Of a stretch of DNA of 37,922 nt, positions 31,719-37,922 are shown piece by piece. The translations under genes and the position numbers were made by a program. The stretch is from the NCBI GenBank assembly GCA_014804615.1, contig JAAUZL010000009.1:74306-112227 (forward strand). The letters run 5' to 3'. Within the stretch, counting starts at the first letter, position 1. Each line of letters begins with the position of its first letter. The notes beneath the pieces were generated by a model, which saw nothing but the letters and a program-made list of their open reading frames with translations, ran no database searches and was not told the origin of the DNA. Origin of the DNA: Lachnospiraceae bacterium (GTDB lineage Bacteria > Bacillota > Clostridia > Lachnospirales > Lachnospiraceae).

Positions 31719-31928
31719 TTCGTACTCTCGTTTCAGAACATCCAGCTTCTCCAGCATTTCTGCTCCCATACTGTCGTCAACGGCGCCATTCATATACGCC
31801 GCGTAATGCAAAATTTCTGCCACATGGTCAGATTCTACTGATGTAACGTCATACGTCATACAGTCATCAAATAAAACGCAAAGCATCCATTTTTTGCTTT
31901 CCATACTCTGAAGCGGTATCCAATGCAT
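31710..31928 (-). CDS. Small acidic protein of unknown function (72 aa)
   Basis: A 72-residue soluble protein with HWIPLQSMESKKWMLCVLFDDCMTYDV-type opening (read in two parts: HWIPLQSMESKKWM and LCVLFDDCMTYDV) and a helical, Glu-rich end. GGAGG lies 11 bases before the ATG. It stands alone between the membrane protein at 31014, with which it overlaps tail to tail, and the end of the glycan operon. Family not recognised. Confidence 0.6.
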   Translation of the reverse strand: MHWIPLQSMESKKWMLCVLFDDCMTYDVTSVESDHVAEILHYAAYMNGAVDDSMGAEMLEKLDVLKREYESN

Positions 31929-32019
31929 CTTGTAGTCATCCTCCGCTTTCAGTTTAACATTTCAAAAAATGTTTTGTAAGCAAAATTTTTATGGATTTAC
32001 TGAAATAACCGTTGAAAAT

Positions 32020-33597
32020 TTACTGATAAATAATAACTGTGGGACCTACACTGTACTCTGACGGAGAACGCAAAAACACGTCAAAATACCCGATCCGGTA
32101 TTTCCACTCACCGCCGTAGGAAAGCCCCTGCCAGCTCTCCATTACGTTATAATTTCCTGTCTTTTGCTCGTACATTGCCTTTTTCTCCGGGTACATATCT
32201 CCTCCCTTAAAAAGCAGATAGTCCTTTTTCTGAGAAAAATACCCCGTGGCATATTCCACATCGATGAAATACTCGTTCTCTCCAAGTTTGTCCGGCAAAA
32301 GAGTCATATCCTCTCCAATGTCCGTGATCTCATATTTTTCTACATCCAGCACAGGCATGTAGGAAGTACAGAAAATCTTTGACCCTGCCGGAATATGCTC
32401 TTCAATGTATGCGGATGCAGGGTTGTAGCTTAACCCGTAACGGTAATTGCCCAAAACCGTGACCACGTTGCAAAGCACCAAAAACACCGTAAACGCCGCC
32501 ACAATACCCGGAAATTTCTTCAGAAGCTCCTCCGCTTCCATCAACCCATATGTCATAAACAAAAAGGAAAAAGGCAGAACCAGAGACAGATTTCTTCCCA
32601 AAACGATCTGATATTTTGACAAAAGCAACACGATGCAAACGGGCATGAGAGAAAAGAGCACCAGACTTCCCCAATCCTTCCTGCGGATCAGGTACACCAT
32701 CCCCAAAAGAAGCAGCGCACCTCCGAAAATGCCATAAGAGGAAAGTGCATAAGCCTCCAGATACCCTAAAATCGGCAGGTTGTGCTCGATACCGGGATGC
32801 CCCCAGGCATAGTGATTCAGATTATACAGATTGTCCCCGATAAAGGTCTTGAAATAAAAGAACAGCGAATAATTACAAACTACAAATGTAAGTGCAAGTA
32901 CAATACAGTTCAGGAAAAAGAGAAAATCGTTCCGATAGCTTTTCCAGTATTTCTTTCCGATATGCAGCGCCAGCCAGAAAACGCCGAACACGATCCCATG
33001 ATACTTGGCCGCCATCGCAAGCCCGATGCAGATCGCCATCAGGGGATACCAGAGATAGACAACCCTCTCCTCCGATCTGTCCCGCCAGATCAGGCATCCC
33101 AACAATAAGATCCCGTTGGCAACGGCATACATAAGGGTATCCGGCCCCGTGTAGTACAGATAGGCATAGCTATAGAGAGAAAACACAGAAAGCAGAAAAC
33201 CCAGATAGCCGAATTTGCGGCTTCCCGTCATGATCTTAACGCTGAAATATACAAGGACATTTGATAAAAGAGCAGTGCCGCAGACCACATAACGCAAAAG
33301 AATGACGGTATCCACTTCCGCCAGAAATTTTCCAAGGATCCGCGCACCCACCGCCGCGTAATAAAAGGTAAGATGAGGATAGCGGAAAAAGTCCAGCACA
33401 TAAATATCCCCCGCATAGAGGTGCTGGCTTAACAGCTCATAAATACAGCCAAGCGACAGCTGTTCATCCACGTTCGGGTACAGCGGCAATTCAAACTGCC
33501 AGTGTCTGTAAAATAAAAGCATTCCGGCAAACAGGGTAAGCACAATAGCCGCTGCCGTCCCCAGTCTTTTCTGCCATTCTTTTTCCAATCTAAGCAT
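32020..33597 (-). CDS. Membrane glycosyltransferase, GT-C fold (GT39 / ArnT-like)
   Basis: A 525-residue protein with about 11-12 membrane helices. The first extracellular loop has YPNVDEQLSLGCIYELL, the acidic loop expected of GT-C enzymes that use polyprenyl-phosphate sugars, and the C-terminal third is a soluble outside domain. GT-C enzymes move a sugar from a lipid-phosphate donor to a glycan or protein outside the membrane. The start at 33597 has GGAGG five bases upstream. It is the last gene of a five-gene minus-strand operon; the GT2 enzyme at 34308 is a plausible maker of its donor. Confidence 0.82.
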   Translation of the reverse strand: MLRLEKEWQKRLGTAAAIVLTLFAGMLLFYRHWQFELPLYPNVDEQLSLGCIYELLSQHLYAGDIYVLDFFRYPHLTFYYAAVGARILGKFLAEVDTVILLRYVVCGTALLSNVLVYFSVKIMTGSRKFGYLGFLLSVFSLYSYAYLYYTGPDTLMYAVANGILLLGCLIWRDRSEERVVYLWYPLMAICIGLAMAAKYHGIVFGVFWLALHIGKKYWKSYRNDFLFFLNCIVLALTFVVCNYSLFFYFKTFIGDNLYNLNHYAWGHPGIEHNLPILGYLEAYALSSYGIFGGALLLLGMVYLIRRKDWGSLVLFSLMPVCIVLLLSKYQIVLGRNLSLVLPFSFLFMTYGLMEAEELLKKFPGIVAAFTVFLVLCNVVTVLGNYRYGLSYNPASAYIEEHIPAGSKIFCTSYMPVLDVEKYEITDIGEDMTLLPDKLGENEYFIDVEYATGYFSQKKDYLLFKGGDMYPEKKAMYEQKTGNYNVMESWQGLSYGGEWKYRIGYFDVFLRSPSEYSVGPTVIIYQ

Positions 33598-33633
33598 CCT
33601 TACCTCCATGTCAGAATTTATGACGCCTCCGCC

Positions 33634-34224
33634 TTACATCCAGTCTTTGATATGATAGCTCTTTGTACAGACAGCATCGAACTCGATCCCCTGCTCTCTG
33701 ATATACTGCTTATATTCAGCCAGTTTTTCCTCCTGACCCTCCAATTCCGGGGAAACGAAGCAGAGCTTATACCCCAGCGACTTTAATTCCCGATAGCTTT
33801 CCCGGTCGATCGGCACCTTCGTAAAGCAGTCCACCCAGACCCATTCGGCCCGTCCCGCCATATTGCGGATGGTATCTAATCCTTCCAGCTCACTGAAACG
33901 CAGCGCCACCCGGGTAACTCCCATATCCGTGAGAAGCTTGATCATGGGAAAGGAGGAATCCAGAAAGAAATAGTTCTCAATATGATATTTTTCCATCAAT
34001 GCAAGCGCCTCATGTTCAATTCGCTCACTCTTAATATTTAAGATCATCGTCCCGTGGCGGTAGGCCTTACAGTATTCCTCAAAATCCTCCCCCGCCTCAA
34101 AAGGATTATGGGAGATGTAGATCCGCCCATTCAGATCGTCTCTCAAGTCAAGTTCGACACCATATTCTTCAGGGAGTTCCAAAAGCTCCGCCATCGTATT
34201 GATCCTGTGCGCTATGTATTCCAT
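33634..34224 (-). CDS. GDPD-like (glycerophosphodiester phosphodiesterase-type) protein
   Basis: A 196-residue soluble TIM-barrel-like protein. The catalytic pattern of glycerophosphodiesterases is largely present: IAHR near the start, GVELDLRDD and IYISHNPF. The usual HD is HN here, and the protein is shorter than typical GDPD (about 240), so activity on glycerophosphodiesters is not sure. No signal peptide is present. GGAGG lies five bases before the ATG at 34224. It sits between a GT2 and a GT-C enzyme, which fits a role in glycan or lipid phosphodiester handling. Confidence 0.75.
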   Translation of the reverse strand: MEYIAHRINTMAELLELPEEYGVELDLRDDLNGRIYISHNPFEAGEDFEEYCKAYRHGTMILNIKSERIEHEALALMEKYHIENYFFLDSSFPMIKLLTDMGVTRVALRFSELEGLDTIRNMAGRAEWVWVDCFTKVPIDRESYRELKSLGYKLCFVSPELEGQEEKLAEYKQYIREQGIEFDAVCTKSYHIKDWM

Positions 34225-34255
34225 CTTTTCCTCCAAATTCTAAATGATTCTCGTC

Positions 34256-34327
34256 CGAGTCCGCAAAGCGGATCTCGTGGAGTTAATCCCGAAGGGATTT
34301 ACTCCGGTTAATTCCGAAGGAATTTAC
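34256..34327. repeat. Three tandem hairpins at the GT2 gene end (variable-arm hairpin element, copy B)
   Basis: Hairpin 1: CGAG-TCCGC-AAA-GCGGA-T-CTCG (34256-34277). Hairpin 2: GGAGT-T-AATCCC-GAA-GGGATT-T-ACTCC (34279-34305). Hairpin 3: GT-T-AATTCC-GAA-GGAATT-T-AC (34307-34327). The last two share the same T-T mismatch and GAA loop, so they are degenerate copies of one unit with compensating changes in the arms. Hairpin 3 contains the last codons and stop of the GT2 gene. Confidence 0.7.
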
Positions 34328-35012
34328 TTCGTTTTAACTTTACACTGAAATCCAGAGTCCGCTTGATAAATTTCCACTTGGATGCAAGTCCTGTATTCCA
34401 CTTAGACTCCCCGTGTACCCGCTCCGGGAAATCCACCGGGAAACGCAGTACCTTAAGCCCTTTCCTGCGAGCCATATACAGGGCATACAGATCCAGCGAA
34501 AAGTCGTAGGGCGGCTCCTCCCACTCCAGATAAAAGATCCTGGGGAAAATATTTGGCTGGGCATTGATATCATAGAGCCTTTCATGCAGATAGCAGGTCT
34601 CAAACAGACTCATACCCCATGTAAAAAACTGATCGAAGAGTGGGCGCCCTTTTCGATTTCCTTTCACAAAGACGAGTCCCCGCTCCTCCTGAATAATATT
34701 ATACGCTCTCAAAATATCCCCCGGATCCGTCTGCATATCCGCATGGGTCCAGCCGATATACTCGCCCCGGCACTCCTTTAATCCCTGTAAGATCCCGTAA
34801 CCGTAACCCTGATTTACCTCCACGGTCACTGTCCTGGCAAACGAATAACGGGGAAGCAGTTCCTCAAGCACCTGTGCACTGCCGTCTGTGGAGCCATTAT
34901 CCACCAAAATAACCTCCAGATCCTCCCCGTTTATTACTCCGCTAAACCGCTCTAATATCAACGGTATATTGTCTTTTTCATTATAACATGGCACTACGAT
35001 GGAAAGCTTCAT
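34308..35012 (-). CDS. Family 2 glycosyltransferase (DPM1-like)
   Basis: A 234-residue GT-A glycosyltransferase without membrane helices. It opens KLSIVVPCYNEKDNIP, has VILVDNGSTDGSAQVLEE and the metal-binding segment WTHADMQTDP. Relatives make polyprenyl-phosphate mannose or glucose from nucleotide sugars, the donors for GT-C enzymes. GGAGG lies five bases before the ATG. The last residues (KFLRN) and stop codon are supplied by a palindromic repeat, so the original C-terminus may have been altered. It is 13 bases after the HAD gene. Confidence 0.88.
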   Translation of the reverse strand: MKLSIVVPCYNEKDNIPLILERFSGVINGEDLEVILVDNGSTDGSAQVLEELLPRYSFARTVTVEVNQGYGYGILQGLKECRGEYIGWTHADMQTDPGDILRAYNIIQEERGLVFVKGNRKGRPLFDQFFTWGMSLFETCYLHERLYDINAQPNIFPRIFYLEWEEPPYDFSLDLYALYMARRKGLKVLRFPVDFPERVHGESKWNTGLASKWKFIKRTLDFSVKLKRSKFLRN

Positions 35013-35025
35013 CTTTACCTCCCCG

Positions 35026-35745
35026 TCAACCTTTCACTAAAATTTTTGAAAAGAATATCTCCCGCAGGGTATCATAATCCGGCACGATATCACAAATCTT
35101 CTCCGCCTCGCTTCGCTGTGCATCCTCCGCTCCTTCCGGGCAAAACCAGATGGCGCGCATCCCTACTGCCACCGCACCCTCTATGTCTCTCTCGTATTTA
35201 TCCCCCACGAAACAGGCTTCCTCCGGCGCGATCCGAAGCTTTTTCAGGCACCGCTCAAAGATCCCGGGCGAAGGTTTTTCCACACCCGCTTCCTCACTGG
35301 TCACCAGGCAATCTACATCATCCTGAAGCCCTAATGCCAACAGCTTCCTGTGCTGGATCTGCGTTACCATATCCGAACAGATCCCCACGCGGATATTTTC
35401 ATCGTGCAGCGCATCTAAAAACTCACGGCCCCCCGGATAAAGCTTCATCTGATCCAAAAAAGTTCCCCAATATGTCTCATACATCTCAAGAGTCAGATAA
35501 AGCGGCCGGATATCCAGAAACTCCATTGTTTTCTGGCAGTACAACATTCTGTTGTGGGATGCCGCTACTTCCCCCAGAATTCGTTTTACCTCTTTCCTTG
35601 CCCGCCCAAAAGCTTCCTCGTATTGCTCCTCCGTCACACCGATTCGCTCACGCACCAGTACCCCTACCCGTTCAAAGGCCTCTTTTTCCAGCGTATTGTA
35701 ATCATACAGTGTGCCATCCAGATCAAAAATTACCGCCTTTATCAT
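35026..35745 (-). CDS. HAD-superfamily hydrolase (phosphatase)
   Basis: A 239-residue soluble enzyme. Motif I is VIFDLDGTLYDYN (nucleophile Asp), motif II is GICSDMV, motif III Lys lies in GVEKPSPGIFERCL, and motif IV is CFVGDKYERDIEGA. The cap domain is helical (subfamily IA). The substrate cannot be told, but the operon suggests a sugar or polyol phosphate. GGGGGAG lies six bases before the ATG. It is between the kinase-fused transferase and the GT2 gene, with a 54-base and a 13-base gap. Confidence 0.93.
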   Translation of the reverse strand: MIKAVIFDLDGTLYDYNTLEKEAFERVGVLVRERIGVTEEQYEEAFGRARKEVKRILGEVAASHNRMLYCQKTMEFLDIRPLYLTLEMYETYWGTFLDQMKLYPGGREFLDALHDENIRVGICSDMVTQIQHRKLLALGLQDDVDCLVTSEEAGVEKPSPGIFERCLKKLRIAPEEACFVGDKYERDIEGAVAVGMRAIWFCPEGAEDAQRSEAEKICDIVPDYDTLREIFFSKILVKG

Positions 35746-35799
35746 TTGTTCTCCCCCTTAAAATTCCTTCTATATGGTTCTTATATATCAGAGCGTGTA

Positions 35800-37914
35800 T
35801 TAATCACGCCTCATGATCTCTCCTATCACCAGAAGAAGCATGAGCTGTACAAGACCCTCTGCACCGTCTTCCCACACCATATGATCTCCTGTCAGATCTT
35901 CCATCTGCGGTATGGACGCTGCTGCCGTCCTCGCCCAGATCCTTCTGTCCACCGCAAGATCTTCTCCCCGGAAGGAAACCTTCTGGTGCAAAAGATCGTC
36001 GTAAGCCAGCGTTCCGGAAACGCCGCGGCCCTGCAGCAGCGAAAGCACCGGCTCCACGTTGATCCCCACATCCATGACAAACTCCACACCCAGACTGACC
36101 TCTGAAATGCGCCCGGCCTTCTCCGGCATTGCCATGAGTGTTTCATCAAAATACCGGATCACCAGATCGGCATACTGCCTCTGGGGCTGGATGTATTTCT
36201 TCGCATCCTGTTGTCTCGCCTTGATCTGCTCCATCACCGCTCTTCTCTCATGCCCTCTGTGTTCCTGATCTCTGCATAGCTTCCAGTGACATCTGAGCGC
36301 CTCGTCAGTATCCAGATACACCTTCATATCCAGCACCTGTCTCATCTGGGGCAGATACAGGGAATGCAGACCGCACAGAACCACATAGGGCTTCGGCGCC
36401 AATCTCTTTTTTCCGGTAAAGGTACCCGTCTCATGATCATAATCCGCCCGCTTGATCGCATTGTTACCGCGCAGCACCTGCAGATCCGCCGCCTGTCTGT
36501 ACAGATAATTCGCGCGGGGATTCAAATGGGTCATTTCCTCCCATTTCTGATCCCCTCTCTCCCATCTGTGGTCACCGTCCCCTTCCACAGCGAGCACCCG
36601 CTCCTTCGACAAGAGCGCCTCCAAAATCTCTAAAAGCCTGCTCTTGCCCGCACCGCTGTCCCCGGCAATGCCGATGGTGAAGGGACGATTTCTTCTGCGA
36701 TAGTAAGAGTTGCTGCCCACACCGTAAAGATACATGCAGACCACCAGAATCAAAAAGATGCCCACCATCAACGAGAATACAATATTTTCAAATCCCTCAT
36801 CAGACAGCTTTAAAAAGCTCAGATCCTGCCCCAGGAAATACAGATCCACAAATTCTGTCCGATGGAAAAAAACATAATATAACAAATAGAACAGATTAAA
36901 ACCGCCGTAAACCAACACCATCTTGCCGCGGTTTTCACTCTGTCCCGCCAGGTACAGCATCATAAACGGCACGACCCAGATAAACCAGGCCGGCATCGCC
37001 GGGACAAGAGCGAGAAACACAGAAAAAAGCAGGCCCGTCATACTGATCAAAAGATCCCTGTTCATCTGTTTGATCTGAAATGCCTGAAAATAGAGAAAGA
37101 GCAGACCCAGTACGGTGAGAAGCAGATGGGCTCCCCCGTAATCCAGATAAACGGTGTCGATCACCTGCTGTTCCCTGTTAAACAGAACCATATTCGCAAA
37201 CCCGCTCCCCCAAAAAGGCAGCACGACAGCCACCGTGAAAAGAACCGGGAGCCCTGTCATGCGCACGGCTTTTTTCCATCCTTTTCTCTTACAGATATAG
37301 AGATAAAAGAGAGGAAGCGCCGCCGCAATATGGAACTTGGAGGCAAGCGCCAGGGTGAGGAGCAGGATAAACCGCCACTCAAAAGCCGTTTCCTTTTTAG
37401 CCGCAGAACTCATCCTCGTCAGATAGTAGACTGCTCCCACCAGAAATACCGTGGGAATGATATCCAACTGCCCATGCATATAGGAAGCGTACAGAACAAT
37501 AGGCGATAAAAAATATAACACTAATATATATTTTCTTTTATTGCGGGAAATGCAGAACAGATAATACAGTCCCAGAAGATCCATCATCAGAATCGGCAGC
37601 TTAAAGAGCAGATTTCTGAAAAAGACGGGCATGCCGCCAAAGAACGTAACGAAAACACCGCCAATGCATTCTAAAAAGAGCATGATAGGCGGGTAAGGAA
37701 AGGAAGAAAGCAGAGCATTATCATAATAATACTGATAGGGATTCTTTCCGCTCAGAAAACATTTCACAAAAGGAATGAACATGAGATCCTGATAATCGGA
37801 GGAAAAAAGCCCCATCAACAGTAACTTAAACAAAACCCCCACAACAATGGCAGTCATTAAGTATTTCCGGTAATTTTTTTCCACATCGAGCGTATGTAAC
37901 ATCCCACAGCCCAT
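35800..37914 (-). CDS. Membrane glycosyltransferase fused to a phosphoribulokinase-like kinase
   Basis: A 704-residue two-part protein. Residues about 18-405 hold roughly ten membrane helices of a GT-C / DUF2029-like glycosyltransferase, with DYQDLMFIPFVKCFLSGKNPYQYYYD in the first outer loop (acidic and aromatic residues). Residues about 411-704 are a complete cytosolic P-loop kinase. Walker A is GIAGDSGAGKS (about 415-425). VEGDGDHRWERGD follows, then LNPRANYLY, DYDHETGTF, VVLCGLHSLY, KVYLDTDEALRCHWKLCRD, RGHE and YIQPQRQYADLVI. These match phosphoribulokinases in order, including the catalytic Asp region. No RuBisCO context is seen, so the substrate is probably another pentose or polyol phosphate. 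The first ATG is close to AAAGGA; a second ATG at 37902 is possible. The gene begins eight bases from the window edge. Confidence 0.85.
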   Translation of the reverse strand: MGCGMLHTLDVEKNYRKYLMTAIVVGVLFKLLLMGLFSSDYQDLMFIPFVKCFLSGKNPYQYYYDNALLSSFPYPPIMLFLECIGGVFVTFFGGMPVFFRNLLFKLPILMMDLLGLYYLFCISRNKRKYILVLYFLSPIVLYASYMHGQLDIIPTVFLVGAVYYLTRMSSAAKKETAFEWRFILLLTLALASKFHIAAALPLFYLYICKRKGWKKAVRMTGLPVLFTVAVVLPFWGSGFANMVLFNREQQVIDTVYLDYGGAHLLLTVLGLLFLYFQAFQIKQMNRDLLISMTGLLFSVFLALVPAMPAWFIWVVPFMMLYLAGQSENRGKMVLVYGGFNLFYLLYYVFFHRTEFVDLYFLGQDLSFLKLSDEGFENIVFSLMVGIFLILVVCMYLYGVGSNSYYRRRNRPFTIGIAGDSGAGKSRLLEILEALLSKERVLAVEGDGDHRWERGDQKWEEMTHLNPRANYLYRQAADLQVLRGNNAIKRADYDHETGTFTGKKRLAPKPYVVLCGLHSLYLPQMRQVLDMKVYLDTDEALRCHWKLCRDQEHRGHERRAVMEQIKARQQDAKKYIQPQRQYADLVIRYFDETLMAMPEKAGRISEVSLGVEFVMDVGINVEPVLSLLQGRGVSGTLAYDDLLHQKVSFRGEDLAVDRRIWARTAAASIPQMEDLTGDHMVWEDGAEGLVQLMLLLVIGEIMRRD

Positions 37915-37922
37915 TTCCTTTA

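Noticed and set aside
31929-32019. Terminator after the glycan operon
   Set aside because: AACATTT and AAATGTT form a weak AT hairpin far from the stop codon and, on the minus strand, no T-run follows; not strong enough to call.
35800-37914. Calvin-cycle phosphoribulokinase
   Set aside because: The domain is fused to a membrane glycosyltransferase in a glycan operon and no RuBisCO or other cycle gene is in the window.

Overview
The window looks like a chromosomal segment of a low-to-moderate GC Firmicute, most likely a gut Clostridium of the Lachnospiraceae type. Supporting signs are strong AGGAGG-type ribosome binding sites at nearly every gene, several GHKL/LytTR two-component pairs, a RibU riboflavin transporter under an FMN riboswitch, a 448-residue Firmicutes-type glucose-6-phosphate isomerase and a four-cysteine TSCPD protein. 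This is inference from gene content; no rRNA or tRNA gene was seen. About two thirds of the genes lie on the minus strand.

Layout. 1-6.5 kb (minus): the start of a D-2-hydroxyacid dehydrogenase, a CofE-like (F420 ligase family) protein, an esterase, and an operon of GHKL kinase, LytTR regulator and chemoreceptor. 6.5-11.3 kb: a two-component system whose response regulator and 7TM sensor kinase (both plus) are split by a large surface protein on the opposite strand. 11.3-16.5 kb: an AraC regulator, a small unknown protein, FMN riboswitch plus ribU, endonuclease IV, an XRE regulator with a long Gly-pentad repeat domain, and a P-loop ATPase with an AT-rich repeat array in front of it. 16.6-25.6 kb: an export and detoxification island. 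Minus strand: two ABC exporters, an S66 (MccF-like) peptidase and an MFS exporter. Divergent plus strand: a HIT hydrolase, a second S66 peptidase, a LytTR regulator and a soluble GHKL kinase. 25.7-28 kb: an XRE membrane protein, a Fic protein with its own DNA-binding domain, and a VOC protein. 28-31.9 kb: housekeeping pgi, murG and the TSCPD gene, plus two small unknowns. 32-37.9 kb (minus): an envelope glycan operon with a membrane glycosyltransferase fused to a phosphoribulokinase-like kinase, a HAD phosphatase, a GT2 transferase, a GDPD-like protein and a second membrane glycosyltransferase.

The three most unusual items follow. (i) A HIT hydrolase sits next to an S66/MccF-type peptidase, with another S66 peptidase, an MFS exporter and paired ABC exporters close by. 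HIT (MccH) and MccF enzymes are the two known classes of hydrolytic immunity to microcin C-like peptide-nucleotide antibiotics, so this may be an immunity island. No biosynthetic gene is visible. (ii) A multi-spanning glycosyltransferase is fused to a full-length phosphoribulokinase-like domain in an envelope operon. (iii) A regulator / opposite-strand surface protein / kinase arrangement resembles a noncontiguous operon. Palindromic elements with shared architecture but different arm sequences recur at four loci, always at gene borders.
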